A DNA stretch of 64,000 nt from JANXMY01 sp965246745 (GTDB taxonomy: Bacteria; Armatimonadota; Armatimonadia; Armatimonadales; Capsulimonadaceae): assembly GCA_965246745.1 (NCBI GenBank), contig OZ251980.1, positions 1,240,001-1,304,000 of the forward strand. Direction: 5' to 3'. Positions 24,510 to 32,686 of this stretch are shown here, piece by piece. The position numbers and the translations under genes were made by a program. Numbering within the stretch: position 1 is the stretch's first letter; every line of letters begins with the position of its first letter. The notes under the pieces are model-generated. The model saw only the letters and a program-made list of their open reading frames with translations, was not told the DNA's origin and ran no database searches.

Positions 24510-24677
24510 GGGGGTGAGGAGTGAGGGGGTGAGGAGTGAGGGGGTGAGGAGCGAGGGAATAAATTCCTCTCGCTGAATTGCATCCTTCGGATGTAGGATT
24601 AGCACACGGTTAGTCTTATTCTTTCGTCCGAAGGACGTTATTCAGCGAGAGGAATTTATTCCCTCGCTCCTCACCCC
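24510..24677. repeat. Palindromic repeat element, copy 1 (with 15-nt tandem outer stem)
   Basis: Arms 24541-24593 and 24625-24677 pair with few mismatches and contain GGAATAAATTCCTCTCGCTG. The loop (24594-24624) matches the loops of the copies at 57.8 and 59.2 kb. On the left the outer stem is extended by GGGGGTGAGGAGTGA repeated three times (24510-24554); on the right TCGCTCCTCACCCC is repeated twice. It fills the 218-bp space between the convergent kdpC and kdpD genes. Confidence 0.9.
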
Positions 24678-24720
24678 TCGCTCCTCACCCCCTCGCTTTT
24701 CACTTGCTCGTTTTTTTGTG

Positions 24721-25878
24721 TCACTCCTCCCCCGCCGTTTCCGCCACCAGCAGAACGTCAATGCCGCGTGCCAGATGGATCAAATCGTTAATCAAAGACC
24801 CCTGCACAATTTCCTGCCACCGGGTCCGGTGCGAATGGCCGATCACAATTTGGGTGACTTGATTGGTTTTGGCGTAGTCGGCGAGCGACTGGGCGATTTT
24901 CGTGCCTTCGGTGCGCTCGATCCGAATGCCGAGGCGATTGGCAAGCGCAAAGTCGCTTTCAAGTATTTTCTGCTGCTCCAGGGTCGGCTTGCCGAGCGGG
25001 ACATACACGGCCACAATGTCGGCGTGCAGGCGGCGCGAAATGCGCCAGCCCCGGCGCAGCAATCGGTCGGACGGCTTGTCGGGGGAAATGCAGACCATCA
25101 CCCGCTCCTGCGTCTGCCAGGGCTTTGAAACGTCGTGCTCCTCGCGGTAGGACTGCACCGAGCGGTCCACTTCCGACGCCACTTCGCGAAGCGCAATCTC
25201 GCGCAGGGCCGACAAGTTGCCTTCGGTGAAGAAGTTTTGCAGGGCTTGGGGGACTTTTTCGACCGGGTACACATCGCCCCGCTGCAAGCGGTTGATCAGG
25301 GCGCGGGGGGTAATATCTACGGTGACAATCTCGTCGGCCTCGCCGAGCACCCAGTCGGGAACGGTTTCGCGGACTTTGACCCCGGTAATCTGGTACACCG
25401 TGTCGTTCAAGCTCTCCAAATGCTGAACATTGAGCGTGCTTTCGACATTGATGCCGGCGTTTAAGATTTCAATCACATCCTGGTAGCGCTTTTCGTTTTT
25501 CGAGCCGGGGACATTGGTGTGCGCCAGCTCGTCCACCAAAACCCACTTCGGATGCCGCGCGATTACCGCGTCGGTGTCCATCTCCTCAAAGATCGCGCCT
25601 TTGTATTCCACGGTTCGTCGCGGCACCAGCTCCAGGCCGCCGATCTGCCCTTCGGTTTCGCGGCGCTTGTGGGTCTCGACATAGCCGATCACGATGTCCT
25701 GCCCGCCGGCTTTGCGGCGGTTGGCCTCGGACAGCATTTCATATGTTTTGCCGACCCCGGCGGCGAAGCCGAGAAACAGCTTCAGGCGGCCCCGGCCCGC
25801 CGCGCGTTCTTCTTTTTGCAGCCGGGCCAGCATTTCTTCGGGGGTCGGCCGCCGCAGGGCCGAGTTGTCAGTTGCCAT
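24721..25878 (-). CDS. kdpD: Short KdpD: sensor (KdpD plus USP) domains without histidine kinase
   Basis: A 385-residue protein matching only the N-terminal cytoplasmic part of KdpD. Walker A GFAAGVGKT (37-45) and VLVDELAHTNVPGSKNEKRYQDV belong to the KdpD domain; residues about 250-385 form the universal-stress-like domain (VMVCISPDKPSDRLLRRGWR, IVIGHSHRTRW). The four membrane helices, GAF and histidine kinase parts of full KdpD are absent and the protein ends normally, so it is not an obvious truncation. Short KdpD proteins of this form are known in cyanobacteria and Deinococcus. It converges on kdpC and starts 9 nt after the stop of the 198-residue gene, so those two are one transcript. 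Confidence 0.88.
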   Translation of the reverse strand: MATDNSALRRPTPEEMLARLQKEERAAGRGRLKLFLGFAAGVGKTYEMLSEANRRKAGGQDIVIGYVETHKRRETEGQIGGLELVPRRTVEYKGAIFEEMDTDAVIARHPKWVLVDELAHTNVPGSKNEKRYQDVIEILNAGINVESTLNVQHLESLNDTVYQITGVKVRETVPDWVLGEADEIVTVDITPRALINRLQRGDVYPVEKVPQALQNFFTEGNLSALREIALREVASEVDRSVQSYREEHDVSKPWQTQERVMVCISPDKPSDRLLRRGWRISRRLHADIVAVYVPLGKPTLEQQKILESDFALANRLGIRIERTEGTKIAQSLADYAKTNQVTQIVIGHSHRTRWQEIVQGSLINDLIHLARGIDVLLVAETAGEE

Positions 25879-25887
25879 GCGTTTATT

Positions 25888-26484
25888 TTACCCGGCATTC
25901 GGCGGTTTCTCGGCCCCGTCCAGCCAGCGCCGGGCGGCGTCGCGGGCGGCGGCTTCCGGGGTCGGCCCGGTGCCCGACAGCGCAAGCGCCGAAGTCACCG
26001 CCGCCTGCGGGCCGTGCGCGGAAAGCGTGAACTCATAGCCGCTCGGGGCATGCGCGTAGTCCCCAAACGCGTCGAAGTGATGCGGCGCAATCGCAAAGCG
26101 CACGTCAAACACTTCCGCGGCCAGCGCCTGCCGCACCAGCTCCGCCCAGTCTTCGGCGGCTTCGGGCAGCACCAGCATCCGCCGCTGCGCCCGCTCTTTT
26201 TCGGTCCGACGAAACAGCGTCTCGCCCCAGACATAGTAAATGTACCAGTCGCCGCCGCCCGCCGGCAGCGGGTCGGGGATCAAAATGCCGCAGACGGGCC
26301 GGCCGTCGCGCTCCCACCCGACCCGCTGCGCCCGCAGCGAGCGCGGCAGGCGGGAGCCGAACCCGTCGGCAAAGCGGCGGCAGAGGGCATAATCGGCCTC
26401 GGCGGCTTTCGACCAAACATCAATCGCCGACTGCCCCGGCTGGGTCAAATCCGGGCTGGAAATACAGAGAAGCGGCGTTTTCAT
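25888..26484 (-). CDS. Hypothetical protein upstream of kdpD
   Basis: A 198-residue soluble protein that I cannot assign to a family. It is rich in aromatic and acidic residues in the middle (DWYIYYVWGETLF, DWAELVRQAL) and ends with an alpha-helical segment followed by an Ala-rich tail. No signal peptide or membrane helix. It starts a two-gene transcript with kdpD, suggesting, but not proving, a link to potassium or osmotic sensing. Confidence 0.65.
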   Translation of the reverse strand: MKTPLLCISSPDLTQPGQSAIDVWSKAAEADYALCRRFADGFGSRLPRSLRAQRVGWERDGRPVCGILIPDPLPAGGGDWYIYYVWGETLFRRTEKERAQRRMLVLPEAAEDWAELVRQALAAEVFDVRFAIAPHHFDAFGDYAHAPSGYEFTLSAHGPQAAVTSALALSGTGPTPEAAARDAARRWLDGAEKPPNAG

Positions 26485-26676
26485 AAGGCTAAGTGCCCGA
26501 ACGTAAATAAGTTAAACTATCCTAAGTCGAGCCGAGCGCATTTTACTCGGACGAAAGCCACTTGGCGCAAAGCGGATACTTCAACTTATTTCGGATTGAC
26601 TACTTATTGTAGCGAAAACGGCATCAAGAAAGAATAAAGACCGCCCGGCGGCGGCGTTAAGTTTTCGTTAAGAATA

Positions 26677-26706
26677 CCTACCCCCGGCGCAAGCGCCGGG
26701 GGTAGG
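26677..26706. terminator. Strong terminator hairpin after kdpE
   Basis: CCTACCCCCGGCGC and its exact complement with a 2-nt centre (4-nt effective loop). On the minus strand it starts 4 nt after the kdpE stop, followed by TATTCTT. It separates kdpE from the kdpD transcript. The rest of the 225-bp gap holds no gene I can support. Confidence 0.8.
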
Positions 26707-26709
26707 TTC

Positions 26710-27408
26710 TCATTTCTCCCCCGCCCGAAACCGATACCCGACCCCCGGCTCGGTCACGATGAGCCGGGGACGGGCCGGGTTGTCTTCGATTTTCTGGCGC
26801 AGATGGCTGATATGCACCCGTAAATACTGGGTTTCTTCTATATCTTCGGGACCCCACACGGCGGCCAGCACCTGCCGGTGGGTCAGCACCCGCTCGGCGT
26901 TCTGGGTCATAAACCGCAAAATCTCGTACTCGTGCGGGGTCAGCTTCAGCTCGCCGCCCGCTTTGTAGGCCAGCCGCCTCGCATAGTCTACCGTCAAATC
27001 GCCCGCCGTGAAGGTCGGGGCGTCGGCGGCGCGGCCCGCCCGGCGGCGAAGCGCGGCCCGTATCCGCGCGGTCAGCTCGTCCATCCCGAACGGCTTGGTC
27101 AGGTAGTCGTCAGCCCCGAGGTCAAGCGCCCGGACTTTCTGCGTTTCTTCCGACCGGGCCGACAGCACCAAAATCGGCGCTTCGGTCCACGCCCGCAGAC
27201 GGCGGCAGGTTTCCAGGCCGTCCAGGACCGGCATCATTAAATCTAGGATCACATAATCCGGCAGCGCAATCGCCGCCAATCGCAGCGCTTCCGCGCCGTC
27301 CGCCGCCGCATGGACGGTGTACCCCTGCGCCCGAAGGCCCGCCGCGACGGTGTTTCGGATGTCCGGCTCGTCATCCGCCACGAGAATCACGCCGCTGTCT
27401 TTTGCCAT
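26710..27408 (-). CDS. kdpE: KdpE-type response regulator
   Basis: A 232-residue OmpR/PhoB-class regulator. The receiver domain has ADDEPD (acidic pocket, 11-16), phosphoacceptor Asp56 (YVILDLMMP) and KPFG. The winged helix has LTPHEYEILRFM, VLTHRQVLAAVWG and the KdpE-like end RPRLIVTEPGVGYRF. It should activate kdp transcription when K+ is limiting; candidate sites lie at 19301-19350. The start at 27408 gives the usual length; the in-frame extension upstream crosses a terminator and is rejected. No partner histidine kinase is encoded in the window. Confidence 0.9.
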   Translation of the reverse strand: MAKDSGVILVADDEPDIRNTVAAGLRAQGYTVHAAADGAEALRLAAIALPDYVILDLMMPVLDGLETCRRLRAWTEAPILVLSARSEETQKVRALDLGADDYLTKPFGMDELTARIRAALRRRAGRAADAPTFTAGDLTVDYARRLAYKAGGELKLTPHEYEILRFMTQNAERVLTHRQVLAAVWGPEDIEETQYLRVHISHLRQKIEDNPARPRLIVTEPGVGYRFRAGEK

Positions 27409-27432
27409 ACGTTGAGTGTACTCGGGAAACGC

Positions 27433-27469
27433 AAAAAAGCGAATGCCGCTTTGCAGCATTCGCTTTTTT
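27433..27469. terminator. Bidirectional terminator between the 98-residue gene and kdpE
   Basis: AAAAAAGCGAATGC and GCATTCGCTTTTTT pair over 14 bp with a 9-nt loop, giving a T6 run on both strands. It lies 24 nt upstream of the kdpE start, so kdpE must have its promoter in this short gap or inside the terminator region. Confidence 0.85.
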
Positions 27470-27484
27470 GTCTGTGCGCTGTGT

Positions 27485-27781
27485 CTACTTGCCGCGCTCT
27501 TCAAACGGCACCGGGGCGTCGGTCGGCAGGCCCAAATTGTCGTGGCTGCGGTCGGTCTTAGTGCCGGACATCTCGACAGAGACGCCGTCCTGCCGCTGAT
27601 CGTTTCGCAGGGCGTCGCCGGTGACATCATTGCTCTGCGCCCCCGGCATCGGGTGGGGCTTGGCCGTGGCGTCGCTTTGGCTGTCCGTGTCCACCCGCCG
27701 CTCTTGATGACCGTCGTTTGCCGCCCGAACTTCGTCATCGCTCGGGGTCTGCCGGTCCTGCTTGCCGATTGCTTCCGCCAT
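27485..27781 (-). CDS. Small hydrophilic protein of unknown function
   Basis: A 98-residue, highly charged, Gly- and aromatic-poor protein (rich in Asp, Gln, Ser, Thr, Arg), probably intrinsically disordered. No family recognised. Such proteins often accompany stress genes. A terminator follows directly, supporting a real 3' end. Confidence 0.55.
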   Translation of the reverse strand: MAEAIGKQDRQTPSDDEVRAANDGHQERRVDTDSQSDATAKPHPMPGAQSNDVTGDALRNDQRQDGVSVEMSGTKTDRSHDNLGLPTDAPVPFEERGK

Positions 27782-27866
27782 AAGTGTCTTGCTCCTCGCT
27801 GAATTGCTGCGGCTGTTTTCCCCGCGAAAGCGTGCGCCTGAAACCAGCGCCCTTCATCTCGCCCCA

Positions 27867-28886
27867 TTAATCCAGCGTGACGACGATTTTGCCGAAGTGT
27901 GCGCCGCTTTGCAGGTAAGCATAGGCGTCTCGGGCGTCGGCGAACGGGAACACACGGTCAATCACAGGATGGATTTGGCTCACGGCGAATGCCCGCAGCA
28001 TCCGCTCAAACATCGCGCGGGAGCCGACATAAATGCCGTTGATTTGCAGGCTTTTGCCGAGAATGGGCAGCGGGGAAATCTTTGTGCTCGGGTCGGCCAG
28101 CACGCCGATTTGGGCGATCTTTCCGCCGTGCCGTGCCGCCGCCAGCGACTTTTCCAGTGTTCCCGGCCCGCCGACTTCGACAATGTGGTCTGCGCCGCGC
28201 TTGCCGGTCAATTCCCAGACCCGCTTTTCCCAATCGGGGTGCGTTTTGTAGTTGATGGTTTCATCGGCCCCGAGCGCCTGCGCCCGCGCCAGCTTGTCGC
28301 CCGACGACGACGTTTGGATCACTTTCGCGCCCAGCCTTTTGGCGATTTGCAGGGCAAACACCGACACCCCGCCGGTGCCGAGCAGCAGCACGGTTTCGCC
28401 GGCAATTAAGCCGCCCTGTTCGACCAGGCCGTTCCAGGCGGTGACGGCGGCGCAGGGCAGGGCGGCGGCTTCTTCATAAGAAAGATAGTCGGGCAAAACC
28501 ACGACGCCTTCGGCGGACAGCGTGACATATTCGGCGAACATGCCGTCCGCGGCCCCGCCGAGCGCGGACTGATGGTACGCGGCTTCCATGCCGCCGTCGA
28601 GCCAGCGTTGAAAGAAAATCGCGGCAACCCGGTCGCCCGGCCCCACCCGCGAGACGCCCGCGCCGACGGCGACGACTTCGCCCGCGCCGTCGGACAGCGG
28701 CACCCGCCCGGCGGGCGGATTGCCGCCGCCGTAGCGGCCCGTCAGGATCATCAAGTCCCGGTAGTTCAGCGAGACGGCCCGCACCCGTACCGTGATTTGC
28801 CCCGGTCCCGGCGCGGGCGGCTCCGGCAGGTCGGCGCGGGTCAGCCCGCCGAGGCCGTCGTAGGACTGGAGTTGGTAGGCTTTCAT
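27867..28886 (-). CDS. Zinc-independent MDR oxidoreductase (quinone reductase-like)
   Basis: A 339-residue medium-chain dehydrogenase/reductase. It has the GroES-like N-terminus (VSLNYRDLMILTGRYGG, PLSDGAGEVVAVG) and Rossmann motif LLLGTGGVSVFALQIAKRLGA. The Cys/His zinc ligands and the structural Cys cluster of alcohol dehydrogenases are absent, placing it with NADPH quinone/enone reductases. The start at 28886 is preferred (MKAYQLQSYDG). It is separated from the upstream SDR gene by a 148-bp inverted repeat. Confidence 0.82.
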   Translation of the reverse strand: MKAYQLQSYDGLGGLTRADLPEPPAPGPGQITVRVRAVSLNYRDLMILTGRYGGGNPPAGRVPLSDGAGEVVAVGAGVSRVGPGDRVAAIFFQRWLDGGMEAAYHQSALGGAADGMFAEYVTLSAEGVVVLPDYLSYEEAAALPCAAVTAWNGLVEQGGLIAGETVLLLGTGGVSVFALQIAKRLGAKVIQTSSSGDKLARAQALGADETINYKTHPDWEKRVWELTGKRGADHIVEVGGPGTLEKSLAAARHGGKIAQIGVLADPSTKISPLPILGKSLQINGIYVGSRAMFERMLRAFAVSQIHPVIDRVFPFADARDAYAYLQSGAHFGKIVVTLD

Positions 28887-28913
28887 AGTGCTTTCTTGCC
28901 GAGAGTGAGAGTC

Positions 28914-29061
28914 CCCCCCGGCCCCCAATCATGGGGGAGCCAGAGAGTGCCCGGTAGGGGCGCTGCTTGCCGCGCCCTCTTATCTTTGCCGCGCCCTTTG
29001 TTTCTGCGCCTTCTGTCCTGCCCTTCTCCGTTCTGCTCCCCCATTATTGGGGGCCGGGGGG
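28914..29061. repeat. Long inverted repeat, second copy of the kdpB-kdpC type
   Basis: Arms 28914-28939 and 29036-29061 (26 nt, nearly perfect) share CCCCCCGGCCCCCAAT with the copy at 23678-23843. The loop begins with the same CGGTAGGGGCGCTGCTTGCC words. It lies between two same-strand redox genes, 9 nt after the SDR stop codon in transcription order. Confidence 0.9.
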
Positions 29062-29070
29062 CCGCTTAGT

Positions 29071-29784
29071 TTACCAGGGCAGGGGTTCGCCGAGGTGGAA
29101 AAAGCCGCCGGTCGGGCCGTCGTCCGGCAGGGTCGCCAGCGTGACGGCGGTTTTTGCGCCTTCTTCCACTGTCAAGTCGCCGCCGGGGTTCATGTCGGTC
29201 TTGACCGAGCCGGGATGGGCGATGTTGACTTTGACCCCGGTGTCTTTAAGGTTGGCGGCCTGAATAACGCCCAGCATGTTCAGGGCGGCTTTGGACGAGT
29301 TATACGCCGGCAGCAGGTACTCGTTTGGGATTTGGCCGGATGCGTTGGTCGCCAGCGAGCCGAGAACGCTGGACTGGTGGACGATGCGGCCCGCCGGGGC
29401 GGCTTTCAGGAGCGGCAGCAGGACTTCGGCGAGGAAATACGGCGCGATGACATTCGCGTCGTAAGTGCGGGCCAGGGTTTGCGGCGTGATGCCCTCGGAC
29501 TCCAGCATGACCCCGGCGTTGTTGACCAGAATATCCAGGCGTCCGAACTCACTTTGCAAAAACGCCCGCGCGGCCTCCCGGTCGGCGGCGTCGGTCACTT
29601 CGAGCTTGACGGTGCGGGCGTCAATGCCTTCGCCTTTCAGCGCGTCGGCGGCGGCCTGTCCGCGCTCAGGGTCGCGCGAGCCGAGCACGACGGTGATGCC
29701 CTGCCGGCCGAGCTGCCGGGCGATTTCCAGGCCGATGCCTTTGTTTGCGCCGGTAATCAAGGCGACTTTGTTTGCGGCTGTCAT
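29071..29784 (-). CDS. SDR-family oxidoreductase (carbonyl reductase-like)
   Basis: A 237-residue short-chain dehydrogenase: TGANKGIG (11-18), GSRDPERG after beta-2 with Arg suited to NADP(H), NNAG, and the catalytic YNSSKAALN. The sequence HPGSVKTDMN and the short C-terminus resemble plant/bacterial carbonyl reductases (CBR1-like). It starts 9 nt after the azoreductase stop, so both are probably cotranscribed as a detoxification pair. Confidence 0.85.
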   Translation of the reverse strand: MTAANKVALITGANKGIGLEIARQLGRQGITVVLGSRDPERGQAAADALKGEGIDARTVKLEVTDAADREAARAFLQSEFGRLDILVNNAGVMLESEGITPQTLARTYDANVIAPYFLAEVLLPLLKAAPAGRIVHQSSVLGSLATNASGQIPNEYLLPAYNSSKAALNMLGVIQAANLKDTGVKVNIAHPGSVKTDMNPGGDLTVEEGAKTAVTLATLPDDGPTGGFFHLGEPLPW

Positions 29785-29793
29785 GGTTTTCTG

Positions 29794-30408
29794 TTACCCT
29801 TTCGCCAGCGCGGCGATCTGCTCGCGGACTTTTGCCTGCGCGGCGTCCGAAACGCCGTTCGGTCCCAGGGTGCCTTCGATGCTGATAAACTCAACGTCGG
29901 TGACGCCGAGGTATCCCAGCACATTGCGGAGGCTCGGGACAACCTGGTTGTACGACTCGCGCTCCTGGCCGGGGCCGTAGCCCGCGCCGCCATAAGCGAC
30001 AACGATTATAGCCTTTTTGTTTTGGAGCAGGCCCGCATAGGTCGCCGGGTCAAACGTCTTGTACGCCCGCGCGACGTAATCAATCCAGGCTTTGAGCACG
30101 GCGGGAACGTTGAAATTATACATCGGCACACCGAGCACATAGAGGTCGGCGGCAAACAGCTCATCTACCAGTGCATCGGAAAACAACAGCAGTTCTTTCT
30201 GCTCGGGGGTGCGCTTGTCTTCCGGCGTGTACATGGCATGGATAAACGGCTCAGTGACAAAAGGGATCGTCTGGTGGCCGAGGTCGCGCTCGGTGACGGT
30301 GACATCCGGCCGGGCGGCCTTCAAGGCGGCGACCAGCTCGTCCGAGAACAAGCGGGACTGTGACTCCGCGCCGCGCGGGCTGGCGTTGACATGCAGGATA
30401 TGGGTCAT
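29794..30408 (-). CDS. azoR: FMN-dependent NADH:quinone/azo reductase
   Basis: A 204-residue flavodoxin-like protein. HVNASPRGAESQSR (6-19) binds the FMN phosphate, PMYNFNVPAVLKAWIDYV is the AzoR signature, and VVAYGGAGYG lines the flavin. It reduces quinones and azo compounds by two electrons. The start at 30408 follows a GGAG; the longer reading upstream is not supported. Confidence 0.9.
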   Translation of the reverse strand: MTHILHVNASPRGAESQSRLFSDELVAALKAARPDVTVTERDLGHQTIPFVTEPFIHAMYTPEDKRTPEQKELLLFSDALVDELFAADLYVLGVPMYNFNVPAVLKAWIDYVARAYKTFDPATYAGLLQNKKAIIVVAYGGAGYGPGQERESYNQVVPSLRNVLGYLGVTDVEFISIEGTLGPNGVSDAAQAKVREQIAALAKG

Positions 30409-30531
30409 AAGTAATCTCCGTGGGCTGCCCTGTGATGAGTTTTGATGGCTGGGCTTCTGACGGGGGAACACGGGCGGGAAAACAAGGGTTCCCGCCGCAG
30501 GCATGCGAGAAAGCTGACATCAACAATTAAG

Positions 30532-31692
30532 CTACCGGCGGTAAGCCACCCGCCCGCCAATCAAAGTCGCTTCCACCGTGCCGGTGTCCGGGTCCAAAAT
30601 CACCAGGTCGGCGACTTGGCCCGGCGCAATCGCGCCGCGCTCTGCGTCCATCCCCATCTGCCGCAGGGCGTTGGCGCTCGACATCAAGGCGGCGTCGGGC
30701 AGGGACACGCCCGGCGCGAACCGGCGCAGATGGGTAAACGCCGCGCTCATGGTCAAAACGCTGCCCGCTAGAGTGCCGTCGGCAAACGCCGCCGTGCCGT
30801 TTCGGACAAACACGGCCGCGCCGCCGAGCGTGTACGCGCCGTCGGGCATCGCCGCGCCTTCCATCGCATCGGTAATCAGGACAATCCCGCGCGGGCCTTT
30901 GGCGGCGACGGTCAGCCGGACCACCAGCGGGTGCAGGTGCCGGCCGTCGGCGATCACTTCGCAGACAATCTCGGGCCGGGCCAGGGCCGCCCCCGCCGCC
31001 CCCGGCTCCCGGTGATGCAGCCCGGTCATGGCATTAAACAGATGCGTCGCCGAAGAAGCTCCCCAGGCAATCGCCCGCTCGGCTTCCGCCGCCGTGGCGT
31101 TTGTATGGCCCACCGACGCCGTGATGTTCTCCCGTGCGGCGAGTTTGATCACTTCCTCGGCCCCGGCGATTTCCGGGGCCAGCGTGATCCTGCGGACCAG
31201 GCCGCCCGACCGGGCAATCCACCCGGCCAGCTCTGCGGCATCGGGCGGGCGCACAAACGCGGCGGGCTGCGCTCCGCGCTTCGCCGCGCAGATAAAAGGG
31301 CCTTCGAGGTGAATGCCGAAAATCTGCGCTTCGCCTGCGCCGGGCGCGTCCCGCACCGCCCGCACCGCGTCAATCGCCCGGTCTATGTCCGGCCCCGACG
31401 CCGTCAGCGTCGTCGCCAGCAGCCCGGTCGTGCCGTGTTCGGCATGGGTCCGGGCGACTTGGCGCACGGCGTCGGCTGTCCCGTGCATGAAGTCCGCGCC
31501 GCCGCCGCCGTGCACATGGACATCCACAAAGCCCGGCAAAATCAAACAGCCCGGCGCGTCAAAGTCGCCGCTGCGGGCCGGCGCGGTGCGCGTGGCCGAA
31601 ACATCGGCAATCCGCCCGTCGTCGCTGAGTGTCAGCGCCCCGCCCCAAAGAACCCCGTCCGGGGTTACCACGTCGCCGGTAAGTGTCAGCAT
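30532..31692 (-). CDS. nagA: N-acetylglucosamine-6-phosphate deacetylase
   Basis: A 386-residue amidohydrolase: HVHGGGG metal site (about 59-65), IHLEGPFI with the metal Glu, SVGHTNA and ATHLFNAMTGLHHREPG with metal His residues, and LITDAMEGAAMPDG with the catalytic Asp. It converts GlcNAc-6-P to GlcN-6-P and acetate in amino-sugar and cell-wall recycling. It starts 3 nt after the AraC-type gene stop, so it is coupled to that regulator. No nagB or transporter is nearby. Confidence 0.93.
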   Translation of the reverse strand: MLTLTGDVVTPDGVLWGGALTLSDDGRIADVSATRTAPARSGDFDAPGCLILPGFVDVHVHGGGGADFMHGTADAVRQVARTHAEHGTTGLLATTLTASGPDIDRAIDAVRAVRDAPGAGEAQIFGIHLEGPFICAAKRGAQPAAFVRPPDAAELAGWIARSGGLVRRITLAPEIAGAEEVIKLAARENITASVGHTNATAAEAERAIAWGASSATHLFNAMTGLHHREPGAAGAALARPEIVCEVIADGRHLHPLVVRLTVAAKGPRGIVLITDAMEGAAMPDGAYTLGGAAVFVRNGTAAFADGTLAGSVLTMSAAFTHLRRFAPGVSLPDAALMSSANALRQMGMDAERGAIAPGQVADLVILDPDTGTVEATLIGGRVAYRR

Positions 31693-31695
31693 AAG

Positions 31696-32586
31696 TTACG
31701 CCTCCGGCCCTGTATTCTTTCCCGCCCGAAAGCGCTGGGCGGTCTCGCCCGTCAAGCGCTTAAACACGGCGGCGAAATGCTGGCCCGACGAAAAGCCAAG
31801 CTCCAGCGCGATTTCCGTCACCGACAAATCGCTGCCGGTCAGCATCTCCTGGGCCTGGCGCACCCGGACGCCGAGCAGGTAGCGGTGAGGCGAAACCCCG
31901 ATTTCTTTGGAAAAGCACTCCACCAGGTGATGCGCCGAAAGGCCCGCCATCTGCGCGAGGTCGGCTAAGCGCCACGGGCGGCCCGGCTGATGGTCCAGCA
32001 GGTCTTTCGCCCGGCGCACCGAGGGGTGCAGCGCCAGCGGCGGGGCAGGCAGTGCGGGCGGCGGAGCGCATAGCCGCGACGCTTCGAGAACCAGGGCGTC
32101 CATCGCCAGGGTCAGCCCGGCGGCCCGGCCCGGCAGGGCCAGCGAGACTTCCCGGATCAGCTGCCGGAACGCCGGCAGCAGCGGAGCGCCGCCGGGCCGA
32201 AACACGGCCTGCGCCGGGTCCCAGGCGCTGTCCGGCCAGTCCACGCGCCGCAGGCTCGGGGCGAGGTCCAGCGCGGCATAGAAAAAATGGTGCTTGTCCG
32301 CCGGCCGCTCGTGCATCTGATGGGGCAGCCCCGGCGGCGCGGCGAAAAAGCAGCCCGGCGTGAGCGTGTACGTTTCCCCGCCGGCGTCCCACCGGGACAC
32401 GCCGCTGATCTGCAAGTAAAACTCCCAAACCGTGTGCGAGTGACGGGACACAAAGAGCCGCTGCGATGCCCACTGCTCCCCGGCATGGGCCAGCGCCGGG
32501 ACCGACAGCTCGGGACGCTCGGCATGAAAGCCCGCCAGCAGGTGCGGCGGGCGGGAAAACGCGGGCAGGGAAAGAATTTCGGGCAT
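31696..32586 (-). CDS. AraC-family regulator (second copy)
   Basis: A 296-residue regulator with an N-terminal cupin sensor (RHSHTVWEFYLQISG, then FFAAPPGLPHQMHE) and C-terminal double helix-turn-helix (LADLAQMAGLSAHHLVECF and VTEIALELGFSSGQHFAAVF, ending in FKRLTGETAQRFRAG). The start at 32586 is preferred (MPEILSLPAF); longer readings run towards the divergent dioxygenase gene. It reads into nagA and is divergent from the second PhyH gene, which it may control. Confidence 0.88.
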   Translation of the reverse strand: MPEILSLPAFSRPPHLLAGFHAERPELSVPALAHAGEQWASQRLFVSRHSHTVWEFYLQISGVSRWDAGGETYTLTPGCFFAAPPGLPHQMHERPADKHHFFYAALDLAPSLRRVDWPDSAWDPAQAVFRPGGAPLLPAFRQLIREVSLALPGRAAGLTLAMDALVLEASRLCAPPPALPAPPLALHPSVRRAKDLLDHQPGRPWRLADLAQMAGLSAHHLVECFSKEIGVSPHRYLLGVRVRQAQEMLTGSDLSVTEIALELGFSSGQHFAAVFKRLTGETAQRFRAGKNTGPEA

Positions 32587-32686
32587 TTCCCGAACATTCC
32601 GCACGTTTAGCCGAAATTCCTGCAAGACGCGCCGGGCCGAACGCCTGTACAATAAGCGCAGACAAACCCCCACAGGAGAAGCCTGC

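Noticed and set aside
26710..27867. 385-residue version of KdpE
   Set aside because: The N-terminal extension crosses a strong bidirectional terminator and the 98-residue gene region; the 232-residue form has the normal family length.
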